Shown here: piece after piece, positions 21,776 through 33,540 of the stretch | Position numbering within the stretch: position 1 is the stretch's first letter | How the letters are laid out: each line of letters begins with the position of its first letter | NCBI RefSeq assembly: GCF_026213295.1 | Contig: NC_079431.1 | Span: 16,795,965 to 16,859,964, forward strand | Origin: Gadus chalcogrammus | Taxonomy: Eukaryota > Chordata > Actinopteri > Gadiformes > Gadidae | Length of the DNA: 64,000 nt | Reading direction: 5' to 3' | Made by a program: the position numbers and the translations under genes | The notes under the pieces: generated by a model | What the model saw: only the letters and a program-made list of their open reading frames with translations | Told to the model about the DNA's origin: nothing | The model's database searches: none

Positions 21776-23670
21776 TGCAAACAAAAAACACTCACTTATC
21801 CAGGTAGGTGTGATGTGGGGACATTTGTCTTTAAAACCACAATAGATTTTTTTATTGTTGTTGTAGTGTCATGAATGTGATCATCTGTAGCGATTGTTTT
21901 CACCACACCTGTCTGTCTGTTTTGCATAATAATTAATGTGAGATTACAAGCACATCCAAACTGACCATGACGATGACGGCAGATATCATTTTGTGTATTT
22001 GCAAAACAACAACAGGAACACCACATCAATAGGATGTTAGCTCATGCAAGGGGAGGACTTTATGAGCAGATGTCGGATGTAAAATTACACAGTGGACTTC
22101 AGGTGGGATGATATTTGATATGAGTTGACTCATGTGTGATCTTTTAAGAGGAATTGCAGTAACGAAAATGTGTAATGGTGAAAACGAAACCCCCTTTTCC
22201 GGCAAAAATTAATAATAGGCTACTATCAGATTTACCAGAAAGAGAGTTCTGGGATGTTGTTGGGTGAATTCCCTGTTTCTCTGTCTCTCTGTCTCTCTGT
22301 CTCGCTGTCTCTCTGTCTCTGTCTCTGTCTCTGCCTCTGTCTCTGTCTCTCTCTCTGTCTCTCTCTCTCTCTCTTATCAATTTTATCAATGTTGTATATG
22401 AAATGCACTATTAGTGTCCTTTGGAAACTTATAGTAAGGTAGGCAGTATCTTCAAGATGGATTTTTGAGAGGCAATCACAGTAAACTCGATTTGATAGCA
22501 TCCGCCAAAAAAAGCGCCCCTCTCTCTCCCTCCAAAGCCACTCGCCCAAATCTCTTGCCTAGATAGCTAGCTTAAGCAGGGGGTCGGTCTAGACTTGGGA
22601 AAGAATCTGGTCAGGTAGAATAATTGCACCGGCAGAGTGTGGGCAAGTTGGTAGGTAGGTAGACTTAGGCATAAAATAAAATAAATGATTGGATGGTCTT
22701 TGTAAGAGCAGTTGATTTATTGTCTGTGGTAAGGATGTAAAGAGAAAAAACAATAAATATTTGTGTTACCCTAGTTTTAAGCCTCTCTTGGATATGCCAG
22801 TCAACAGCAAGTGCTGCCCAGAATATGCTCCAAACAGCCACACACACCTTTCCACCTGGTGTGCCTTGTTGCAACATTTATAATTACATGTATGGCACTT
22901 AGCAGACACTTTCAACCAAAGCCACTCACAATATGTGCATATTTGAGGTGTCATGACGTCATGAGAAGAACACAAGTTAAATTCAGGGAACAATGTTCAC
23001 AAACTGGTTTGTGGAGACCAACAAACGATGCATATACGATTTTAAATGCCAGCCTTATAAAAAAGAAAATAGCAAAATGTATTACTATGTAATACATTAC
23101 TATGTAAAATTGGGGTTCTGTTCCGCTTTAAAGTCCCTGGTTCAGTGTTTGTTTATTTGTTTGTCTGTCGTCATAGTGGTGATATTTCCAGGGCAATATG
23201 CCCACCTTTATGGTGGGCCCAACCAGAAAAACTGGATTGCTTTGCCAAAATCCGCTGAGGGTTCTAATAATATAACAGCCTACTCTGCTTCACTGTATAA
23301 CTTGGATGGATATGCCAGTTTATCTGAAACTACCACTCATCAATACTAATTTCCAAATAAAAGATAAGAATGTAATGCCATTTACTAAACATGAGTGACA
23401 TTCCTGATGACTTGCCATGATCTGAAACACCTGTTAGTCATACTTTAACCCTGGAGCAGTTCCTTCCCCAGTGCATGTTGTTAACTAGATAACACCCTAA
23501 TCATGTGTTCAGATACTGCCCTTCAAAATGAAACACAAGTAGGCCTAAACAACAGCACAGCTTTAATGTGAGGTGTAGCATATATAAACGGGAATTTTTA
23601 CAGTTTGAATTGCATTCTCTTCCAATGCAAAAGGGCATGGCATTTCTTTTTTTCTTTCAAAAGACAATTC
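21776..23670. other. Non-coding stretch, no gene seen
   Basis: Mostly unique-looking sequence. A TCTCTG/TC simple repeat lies at 22273-22375. A fragment near 22880-22940 (GGCACTTAGCAGACACTTTC) resembles the fish L2/SINE 3' tail that is better preserved at 52200. Confidence 0.55.
22273..22375. repeat. (TCTCTG)n/(TC)n simple repeat
   Basis: Imperfect TCTCTG and TCTG units grade into TC over about 100 bp. Confidence 0.9.
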
Positions 23671-24091
23671 TTAAAGGCACCCAGTGCAACTTTATGTAAA
23701 CATTCAATGAAAAATAAACATTCAATTTCTAGTCTTTTTTACACGTAGTAAGTTTAAATAACTCCATACCATTACATATCGACATTCAAGGAGCAAAGAT
23801 GAGACGTCGTTGTGTGGTGAGAACAACAACAATCACCGGTGGGGAGAAGCCATTTTTCCATTGACTGGAAGCCTGCTTTATTTATTGTAGGTTACAAAAA
23901 ATAAAGAAAATGGCGGCATTGTTGTTGTTATCGATTTTGTATCAGTTCTCACCACACAACCGACGTCTCATCTTTGCTGCTTAAATGTTGGTATGTAATG
24001 GTATGGAGTTATTGAAACTTACTACGTGTAAAAAAGACTAGAAATTGAATGTTTATTTTTAAGCCTCGAAAGTTGCACTGGGTGCCTTTAA
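23671..24091. mobile_element. Foldback MITE with long inverted arms
   Basis: The left arm (from AAAGGCACCCAGTGCAACTT, 23673) and the right arm (ending AAGTTGCACTGGGTGCCTTT) are inverted copies over about 165 bp with few mismatches. They enclose a centre of roughly 90 bp. TTAA is present at both outer edges (23671-23674 and 24088-24091), which fits a TTAA-targeting (piggyBac-like) element. The left arm carries a small extra duplication of AAACATTCAAT. No coding sequence is present. Confidence 0.82.
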
Positions 24092-24568
24092 CCCTAATTC
24101 AATTGTTCGCTACTGGCACATAGGTGGCAAAGTTCAAATCCCTGCAATGGCACAACTCCGGGCCGACACTTGATGGAGCTTTTGCCCAAAGCCGGACCTG
24201 GCAATGTGCCTTGGATGAAAACTTCGTATTGTGAGGCTCATTGGCTGCGTATTACAGCGCAATTACGCACTGGAGGTTCAAAAGGGTGGCTCAGATCGAC
24301 ACCAGTCTTTCTTATTGATTATAGCAATAATGTATATATATATATATATATATACTGTATCCATATTACATTTTTGTAATAAAGTATAAAAGCTAGCGCA
24401 ATTCGCGCGTCGATATTTATTCGTCATATTCTTTAACAAAATACTTTTCTTTCTGAAAGTGAACTTGTAATGTAAATATGTAAAAAAAAGACTTTAATTA
24501 TGTAAAAGAGGATGCGATTGTTTCCTATGACATTTTTGTTTTCGCATTATCAGCGTCAAGACAGGTTT

Positions 24569-24604
24569 GTGTGTGTGTGTGTGTGTGTGCGTGTGCGTGT
24601 GCGT

Positions 24605-24636
<32 letters not shown>
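24569..24636. repeat. (GT/GC)n alternating purine-pyrimidine tract upstream of tfpi
   Basis: A 68-bp tract of GTGTGT with regular GTGTGC steps, every step alternating purine and pyrimidine. It ends about 50 bp before the TATA-like box of tfpi. Confidence 0.95.
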
Positions 24637-24687
24637 TTGTCTTTGCGTTATCAGCCGGATGTGCGCGCCGAAGGAATCCTCAAGCCC

Positions 24688-24696
24688 TTATATATG
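24688..24696 (+). promoter_or_regulatory. tfpi: TATA-like box of tfpi
   Basis: TTATATATG lies 45-53 bp upstream of the tfpi start codon, consistent with a transcription start about 20-25 bp before the ATG. A short leader of this kind is an inference. A non-coding upstream exon, as in mammalian TFPI, cannot be excluded from sequence alone. Confidence 0.5.
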
Positions 24697-24740
24697 CGTC
24701 CAAGAAGTTTCTCCTTAACTTTGCGCTCTCCTCACCGAGC

Positions 24741-24828
24741 ATGGCTGCAATCAACACGGGGTGGATTCTCTGCGTCTTTTCGCTCTGCTTCGGCTCCGTA
24801 TCCCAAGCTTTCCACTCAGCTCATCAAG
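24741..24828 (+). CDS. tfpi: tfpi exon encoding the signal peptide and N-terminus
   Basis: Tissue factor pathway inhibitor is a secreted Kunitz-type protein that blocks factor Xa and the tissue factor-factor VIIa complex. This exon encodes 29 residues: MAAINTGWILCVFSLCFGSV plus SQAFHSAHQ. It has a hydrophobic core (residues 8-17) and a plausible signal-peptidase site after SQA. The ATG has a favourable context (A at -3, G at +4). It ends CATCAAG/GTAAGA in phase 1, matching the phase of the Kunitz-1 exon 20 kb downstream. The mature N-terminus lacks the acidic run of mammalian TFPI. The assignment depends on the downstream Kunitz exons, since signal peptides alone are not diagnostic. Confidence 0.85.
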
Positions 24829-25800
24829 GTAAGACACTGGGAGTCCCCACACACGTCTTTTTAATTGGCGATGTCAAATCTAACACGTGGCGCTTTTAGT
24901 CCTGCATTGTCTCTCTTTTGAAATTAAAAGACAAAACATCTTGACGAGTCACTTGGCGAGGACAATCGGATAAGGTAATTGTGTCTTGTATATGATCACA
25001 TTTATTTGGTGACTTATACTCATGACTCAGGTGATGAATGGTTCCGGCATCTTCCACAGAACCTTGTATAAAAGTCTCACATCGGACGTCCTGTGAATTG
25101 GTAGCCAACACGTTTTACCCTGTGCGTCAAGACGCAACGCACGGTCCATGAGAGAGACCTATTGTGCTTCTGACCCTAAAAGGAAAAGTTTACTTTCCCT
25201 CTTTGAAACCTCAAACAGCGCAATAAGAACCTATACATTAAAACATGGGTGAATCCTCCGCAGCACCGTTTTTATTCCATCGTCCACATCAATAACCAGC
25301 ATCTGACTTTGGGCGAATGGGCTCTCTAAGACCAGAACCGGAGCTTCCGACATGCTACAGTCCTCTCTGCTGGTGGAGGGCTTCAATAAGGCTGTTTGGA
25401 TGAATGTCAGGGATTCAACAACCTGTGAAAGCCTCGAGTCGTCCAGTACAGCGCATTGAAGAGGGGGGGAGCCATTTAATTCTCTTATCATCCATTTCGC
25501 CTGAAGGTTTTCACCCTACGATGTGTGATAAAAATACAAAGAGTATAGAGTTCCATATATTGTGCATTAGCCAGACTCCCAGTCCATTGTTAACAGGGCT
25601 TGAGTGATACAGACCAACGGGTTATCATGGAGATAATCACATTGTGCTGTTATCATGTTATGTCAATTAAGGCAGATAACGATCAGTATCTGTCTGTTTG
25701 GGTCAGATGCAGCTTCTACTTGCTGTAGTTTGGTCTGGCTTTGCGAGACTAGATGCAGCTTGGAAGCAGTGTAACAATGTGCTTGTGTATGTTATGTTAT

Positions 25801-25848
25801 GTGTGTGTGTGTGTGTGTGTGTGTGTCTGTGTGCGTGTGAGTGTGTAT

Positions 25849-25879
<31 letters not shown>

Positions 25880-25884
25880 CGTGC
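25801..25884. repeat. (GT)n microsatellite
   Basis: About 84 bp of GT repeat with TC, GC, GA and TA interruptions. Confidence 0.93.
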
Positions 25885-26274
25885 ATTTTTTCAAGATTGT
25901 GTTTGTTTTGAGTGCATCATGATGTGCAGCTATATAGGCGCTAGAGGACTTAAACAGTCTGTGCCAACATTTCCAAACACACAAGCCATGTCTGGATATT
26001 CCTGATCAGTGGTCTTGTCAGACATCGCCGGGCTGTGTCTGCATGCAGGAATGTTTTTGTTTTTGTAACTCAAACGACTTGTTACTCAGGAGTCTCGGAT
26101 GCTGTCTGTTCCTGACTGCCTTTGCATGTTAGAAGTCACCAGATGCAAACTATACCCTCCCTATGGGTGCTACGGCATATGTTGTAGCACCAGCCACCAC
26201 TGCAGCAAAGCGATGGCCCTCCTTCAGGGGAAAAGCTTGCCCACTCACCTCCCCGATGCCTCAGAACGATACAT

Positions 26275-26410
26275 GATATCGATGGAACCGACCCAATTGG
26301 CTGCCGTCGTTACAGGATTTCACATTCCAACCCTGAGGTTGCGGGTTCGAGGCCCCGCTCCTTGGCAGTGTGGTGTCACAGCATGGGGGCGTTGCACCGT
26401 CACATGAGCC
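26275..26410 (+). mobile_element. tRNA-derived SINE fragment
   Basis: A B-box-like GGTTGCGGGTTCGAGGCCCC lies at about 26337-26356, downstream of a degenerate tRNA-like 5' region. The 3' body is not recognised. Confidence 0.45.
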
Positions 26411-27418
26411 GTGTTTTCTCGGTAGCAGCAGTTATGAGCAGCAATCAGAGTTAGTTATGGGCCATCCTTCAGGATTAATGACCTACTTTCTCACAATGTA
26501 GGGTCTCCAATAAACGGAAAGTCGGAAACATTTCTATTATAAAAGGATTTCCATCTGATTTTATATTTCATTTAGTAGCACAGCACGTTGTGATAAAGTG
26601 CTATCTTGAGTGATTAACGCTGGGATTCACATGAGATACATGTGTAGTTGTTTATTACAATTCTCCTTATCATATAAATTACCCAGGCTTATCAGGGTGG
26701 TAAATTGTTCCATGTTGACAAGCCCTGTCCAGTCGTGGGTAAGCTGATATACTACAATGTTGTTTTTTAATCAGAAGTTGGTAGCCTTTTTTCGTTTGGA
26801 TCGAGTTGTTGTGTTGTTTGGTGCTTACACACAAGAGTTAGGTCTCTGACATATTTGCCGCACACACAAATATTTGCATTTTAATTGCTTTTTGTGCCCG
26901 TGAGACATCAGACATAATTACTAATGGATTGCATATCAACAAAATTGAAGTTATAAGAATAAAGGAGGAAGAAAAAAGTTAAAAATAATAATAACTCAAT
27001 CACTTACGTTACCTTCAGTTGTCACTTGAAATATTTTTAATCATTGTATAACTATTGTTGATTAATTCTGTTTAATCTATCACAGCATTGTCTTTATTTA
27101 TATAATCCTATGATGCATAATAGGCATTGACTGCTACACAACAGTCATGCTGCAAACCTCAACAAACTGATTACATGCCTTAATTCAGGTGCCTTGCTTC
27201 AGGACACGTGCCTTGCTCTCATTGCTAAAAAGGAGTGGCACTTTATTACGTGGCCGCATAACCTGCCCTAGGGCCCATAAAGAGCTGTTGGATTACGCCA
27301 TAGGTGTACTTGTGGGACAAAAACACATTTCCCTCTCTCTCTTTGTATCTTTCCCTCCTTGCCCCACTCCTCTATCTCCCTCTCTCCCTCTCTCCCTCTC
27401 TCCCTCTTCTCTTTCTCT

Positions 27419-27518
<100 letters not shown>

Positions 27519-28824
27519 TTTAGACATTATAACCAGCGGGCTGCCGTGGTTATATTTGTTCCTGTCCCAGACTATTTCTTCAATCGCTGGTTGACGTCTG
27601 CGCTGCAGACGTTATTAGAATGTAGGGAAAATGAATTAGTTACGCGGCGCTCTGTGTTGAAAATAGTTCCGGTGTGTTGAACCCTTTAAGGAGATGAAAC
27701 TGTACGAAGTCGGTGGTGTGGCGTTTATTTCAGTCCAGCAGATTTAATGTTTACAGCCCTAACTGTATAATACAAAAATATAGTTGTGTCTAGTTATTCA
27801 GCTGTGAGTTATCACATTATGCTCCCATTATTTAGTTGAATCAGACAATGTTCATTCATCCTGATTGGGAAGTCCTCTTCTTCGACAATAAGAGATGTCT
27901 AATTTCGTCTGAATATTTTTGGGTTGTTTTTCTCCCAAGCTAATCAGCCTTTTACTTCTTTCATTCCTTTTTAACTGATTTACCGGCATTGGTTTGGTTT
28001 CACATTCTTATACTTACCTCCTGGTTGCTCTGGCGATGACTAACGACACCTGATCCTTCCAATCTCTCTGCCTCACAATCCACCGACCCAAGGTGTGTTC
28101 TCCCATTTGTTCCTGTAGTAGACCTCCTCTTGCTAACGTCGATGCCTGGAGGCAACTCAATTATCTATCGCCAAGGCCTATCCCGAGAGACCTGTCGAAT
28201 CTAGTGAAAGCTGTGTGTGTGTTCGTATGTAAGATTTTGCAAGTTTGTTTGTATGTCATGAATATTTCAATAAGAACATTTAGAGAAAGAAAAGCAACAG
28301 ATACATCCATGCGGGTTGCGGCAGTGGGCCGTGGGACTGGAGTATTGATATGGAGATAATGTGTCTAACAGCGTGAAACGTGTCAAGCCAGCAGACACCG
28401 AGGCTAATGAGGGCCTGTGTTCCCGCACTGCCTCGCTGTTCATTAGCTTCCTGCCGACGTTGTCAAAGCGCTGTCACAACGATGTCACGGCTCCATGTAT
28501 TCCTTCCTTCTCCCTTTGTGTTGTGACTATGAAAGATTAGCTTCTTGGATCGACGCCTTAATACCTGGCGGTGGGGTGACTGCTCGGCCGCAGTTGTGTT
28601 CGCTGTGTGTGGCTCTGGGCGGGATTAGATTGTGGAGCCATTAGTGATGGAGTTGAATGGGTTCTGCCCTGTCCCAGTGGTGGGATGTACCTCCGTACTG
28701 TATGGGGTCCGACCTCTGCTTGGGGTGCTGCCTCAAGTGGCACACATTAACCTGGATGCCATGCTCTCTCTCTCCTCCATATCATTCTCCGTCACTCTTT
28801 CTCCATGACTCTTCTCTATTTTCT

Positions 28825-28826
<2 letters not shown>

Positions 28827-28901
<75 letters not shown>
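28827..28901. repeat. (TC)n microsatellite
   Basis: A 75-bp uninterrupted TC array. Confidence 0.97.
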
Positions 28902-28903
<2 letters not shown>

Positions 28904-30130
28904 ACACACCCCAAGTCTACTCTGATACTGTGTGGTATGTGCCGCCTCATCAAAAGACTTTATTCACATAACTTTCTAGAATCTTTTGAAACCATGGAAA
29001 CGTATTTTAAATTGTGGGGTTGCCTGAAGTTTCGAGGAAGTTTTTCCTCCAAACTATCCAATAGGGCCGCTAGTTGAATAAGGTCTTTATGGGACAAGCA
29101 GTCATTAGTTTTCTCTCTCTCCTCCCCTCTGACACCAGTCAAAAACAAAAGATATTGACTGAACTGGTGATTAGAAATACAATCGCAGAAGCAATCGCAT
29201 GTTCTGCATTTAGATCATTTTATGTCTGACTCACACCATATACCATGACGCAATACAGGATTGATTTATTTGTCATACATTAATCATAATAAGCTACACC
29301 ATATCAAGTTGATATGACTGTACAAATATCATATGAAAACAAATTATGTTGTGCAAGTGTGTGTTTGAGTGTGTGTGCTACATCACGTGAGCTGTTACAG
29401 TAGGCGCTCCTTTACGACTTCCATTCTTATGGCGCCGCATTCCAGGGAAAGAGTTACACCTTCTGCCTCGTCATCATCATCATCACACAGTCAGCGCAAC
29501 ACTACAGCTGCCTCCTCCAACGCCTCCTCCTGCCACTTCCTCGCGTGTCCCCTCTCTTCCTCAGGGAAACCGTTCCCCGCATCTGACCGTTCCTCGAGAA
29601 GGTCTGAAGTGCCATTATCTGCCTGCATGTCGATTAGCTGCTACCGGCGCCACTGCCAGCTAGAGCCGTGACTCTCGTCCCAACCTCTTTTAGTCTGATG
29701 TAGTCGACCACAGCCCCCGGTCGACATGGCTCGAGCACCCCTTCAGCCAAACGAAAGCACCAAGTGTTTTGCTGCAAACTCATAACCCATTAGAGTCGTC
29801 GAGCATCTATATTGATATTGTAGTTGCCTAGAGCTCTTCACACTCGGAGAAGCTGAGGTATACTTATGTTCTATTGGTCAGCAACCAACATTTACATTTA
29901 TATTGTATTCAACAAATGTATTATTATATAATAATATTTCATAATACATGTCATATTTCATATATTATATCATATTTTAATGTTATCTTAGGTCGCCATT
30001 TTGGTTTTGTAGATATATCAAGGCTAAATCTTTACATACATACAAAGAAAAATATCCATTTTAATTTGATTGATTATGATAAAGGTCAACTGAGTCCAAA
30101 CGAGTGGGGTACATTAACTTTTGTAGTTTA

Positions 30131-30176
30131 TTTTACCAACCAAATTTTATTTTTATAAAAAATTTGGTTGGTTAAA
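30131..30176. repeat. Short AT-rich hairpin
   Basis: TTTTACCAACCAAATTTT (30131-30148) pairs with AAAATTTGGTTGGTTAAAA (30157 on) with one mismatch and a short loop. Confidence 0.75.
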
Positions 30177-30558
30177 AACAGAGACGATCTTTTGACCCAA
30201 TTATTGTGCCTGGGCGATGACAGAGAGTTGGTTCACTTCAGGGTGTGCGGCAGAGAGAGAAGAAGAAAATGCTAATGTATGAAATTGAAATGTGTTGACG
30301 TATTCTTACTGTGTAAAGTTAAATTTGTAGGACCTGGGTGAGCATTATGTGTTGGCCTTTGGATGACCGAAAACCCTTTTAATATATTGCCAGCCATACT
30401 GCATGGTTGGACAGTCATGGGCTTGACTGTTAATTACACACCTTAATGTACTCGTTATCCCTTTTAACCTTCACAACGATTCATTCTTCCTTGTTGAACA
30501 TTAACCCCATCATTGAGTGACTGTTTTGCAACTGCTCCAATGGCCCTTGTGACTCATT

Positions 30559-30559
<1 letters not shown>

Positions 30560-30652
<93 letters not shown>

Positions 30653-30666
30653 CACACACACACACA
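30560..30666. repeat. (CA)n microsatellite
   Basis: About 107 bp of CA repeat with one TG interruption. Confidence 0.97.
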
Positions 30667-30910
30667 GAGATGGACACAGGGTGGGATGGCGACAGTCGTC
30701 ATGGTGATTCACTGGGTCATCTGCAGAGGGACATGATTAAAATGAGTCACATCTTGAAGAGGAAACACTGTGTGTTAGTGTAGGGTTTCAGGAAACGGCA
30801 GTTTCTGTGGTCCTGCTCACCAAGTCAGCCAGAGATATGTTTGCTGTATGTTTGTCTCGTGATAAAATAACTGACATTTATTTTTAAATATGTCTGGAAG
30901 AAGTTGTGGT

Positions 30911-30911
30911 T

Positions 30912-30996
<85 letters not shown>

Positions 30997-31045
30997 TGTA
31001 CGTGTATGTGCATGTGTATGTGTGTGTGTGTGTGTGTGTATGTGG
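30911..31045. repeat. (TG)n microsatellite, compound
   Basis: A pure TG run (30917-30993) is followed by impure TG/TA units and a second pure run at about 31018-31038. The sequence stays TG-rich to about 31220. Confidence 0.95.
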
Positions 31046-31734
31046 TTGTGTGTGTATGTTTCTTTGCTTGTGTGCATTTCGTGCATTTCCTCGTGTGCAT
31101 CCGTGTGTTTGGGTTTTGTATTTCTGTGTTGGTGTGTATTTTTATGTGTTTATGTGTGCTTGAATTTCTGTGTGTTTTTGTTTGTTTGTATACGTTTCTG
31201 TGTGTTTTTGTGCATGTGTCTCATTCGCATGGCTTTGTCAGTCTCTGTTATGTTGCCCAAGTTCTTAATTCTCAGAATTTCGTGTGTGAAACGTGCAAAA
31301 GCACAGTTAGTTCCTGCCCGCATCAGAATGATCTTGTTTTCCCCTGGAGCATGTCACCCACACATCATGTGTAAACTAAGCAGCAACATAAAATCATTGT
31401 GTGCCAGGAAAACAGCTATGATGAAACCAAAGCCAACGGAAAACCTGGGAAGCCTTTTTCAGAAACACCAAGATAAAAGACATGAAATTGCACGAAACCA
31501 AACCGCCGGTACATATTTTTCTTTCACTCTGTGTTTTGTTTTTCATGGCACACTGAACGTGTTCCAGCTGGAAGACACAGCGGTGTCGGGTCAAGAACAC
31601 CACAGGTAGACGTTTGCACAAATCAAACACGGCGCTGCTAAAAACCCTGAAAGATAACAAGCCCAGCTAATGTTTGTGATCCTGCAACCAATCATCCAGC
31701 GTTCTGTGACGAGGCGATCGCATGTTCATGTTGT

Positions 31735-31870
31735 GCTGTTGGTCAGAATAGCCAAGTCGATCCCCACATAAAAGGTTGTAGGTTCGAACCCTCTGGGGTC
31801 TACGGAGCTGCAGCCCCAAACAGTAGACTGTTGTTTTGGGCTATACTATCCTTTTAGGATTATTAAAAGT
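31735..31870 (+). mobile_element. tRNA-derived SINE
   Basis: Both pol III boxes are visible: an A-box-like TAGCCAAGTCG near 31750 and a B box GGTTCGAACCC near 31781-31791, about 30 bp apart as in a tRNA head. A body with GGGCTATACTATCC follows. Confidence 0.65.
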
Positions 31871-32824
31871 CTTAATCCGTTGTGCACTTTATAGTTTACT
31901 TTAGTGTGAAGAAATGTCTCGTCTTTATCTGTTGTGCCTGTGCACTTTATCTCTTTCACCGTTGAATAGTAAGAAACGTCTTTTAGATTCATTTGTATGT
32001 GTGGTACATGTGTGGAAATCGACAACAAAGCTGACCTTGACCTTGACGTAAATGCATCTAAACAACAATGTATTCAAGTCGCTTGGCATTTGCTGAAGTC
32101 GAATAAATGTTAAAGAGTAGAGGAGCTGTGTGCCAAAGAGCACCTGACTATCTGTTAATCTGCTGGGCGTGGAAGTACAAAAGGGGTAAAACAGATGTAT
32201 GGAGAAGGAATGAGTTTGTACTTGTTGGCGGAATAGCACTCATTGGGTTCTCTTTCCCTCCTTGTAAGGGACTGAGAGAAGGCTCTGACATGTCCAAGTG
32301 CTGCCTGCGTGTAAGTTGTAATCTAGGAATTCAATTTTATGACCCATGGGAGTCATCGTCACCACAATGAGTTGTGCAAGCACAACAGACATGCTCTATT
32401 TTGGTCGAGTTTAATTAATTAATTAATTCCCTATAAAGCATTCCCACACATTCGGTTAGAGAGAACCAAATTGGAAGCAAATCAGTCTGATGTGATAAGA
32501 CAGATTTTCCTGAACTAGACGAAAACAATTGTTCTCAATTTCACTTCTTACTTTTCAAAATAAAATGTTCCATGTGATACAATACAACATAGAGATACAC
32601 AAGGCAACAGAAAAAACATTATAATATAATTAATAAACATATTTATTTTGCTGCAATTTCTTCTAGACACTCAATGCCGTCTACTTGTTCTCAGCCATTT
32701 CCGTAAGTCTGAACTTTTTTCCAAAGGTCAGTTTGGAAAAAAGTTTCAAAGGAATTGACTTTACATGACTGACTGTAAATGATGAGCCAGGCAGGACCTT
32801 ATTTCGCTCAGTTATATACTTATT

Positions 32825-32910
32825 ATATATACTCCCATCCCAGAGGTACCTGGTTCGATTTCCGATGTCTCCAGCATGACCTACACCTGTACCTGCTCCT
32901 CCTGACCTGT
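32825..32910 (+). mobile_element. SINE fragment
   Basis: CCTGGTTCGATTTCC (about 32849-32863) resembles a pol III B box. The flanks are degenerate. Confidence 0.4.
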
Positions 32911-33359
32911 GTCTGCATCATTGTTTTTGCTAAACGACAACATTTGATAAGACACAGACCATAACCTGCCTAGGAACACACATTATTATAATCATCTCTA
33001 CTGGATCTGTGTCCCAGAGTGAGGGGCTGTGCAGAGCTCTTGCGTCACAGCGGCCTATCCCCAAGGGGTCTGGTTGGCATGGCGATGTGCATGTGTTTCG
33101 ACAGCTTTCTGAAGCCTGCGACATGATTGCTGGTCTGTGCACACGCAATACACTGCTTTCTGTAAACACCCTTGTATCTAATGATTCTATGATACGCATG
33201 TAGGACAGAGATGACATTCATGACCCCTGAAATAGGTCATCTCGACCACGGCTGTTGTTGTAGAGAGGGCAACTACACACTTTTGTGCCGTTAAATATGG
33301 TGGCCATTACTCTTGGAAGTAGTTAATTAGCAGCTAATTTTATCATCAGCTACTGACAG

Positions 33360-33540
33360 AGAATGTGGAAACATGCCATTACAGAGCAGGGCTTCTTGCT
33401 CAACTAAACTTGCAAGTTTGCCTGCAGAAATTGCGGGATCGAACCCAGAACATTTATATCGGGAGTTAACCGAGCTGTTTTCTGTTTGCCTTGTATAAGC
33501 TTTGATTGAAGGTTTTTGGCTTGGTTCAGTGGCCAACCGA
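33360..33540 (-). mobile_element. tRNA-derived SINE fragment
   Basis: On the minus strand TGGGTTCGATCCCGC (about 33432-33446) is a good B box. The part that follows resembles the CTTGAGCAAG-type body found in fish SINEs (CTTGCTCAAC on the plus strand). Confidence 0.55.

Noticed and set aside
29369..29671. Ser-rich frame in tfpi intron 1 as a possible exon
   Set aside because: No splice sites of matching phase, no homology I recognise and low complexity.
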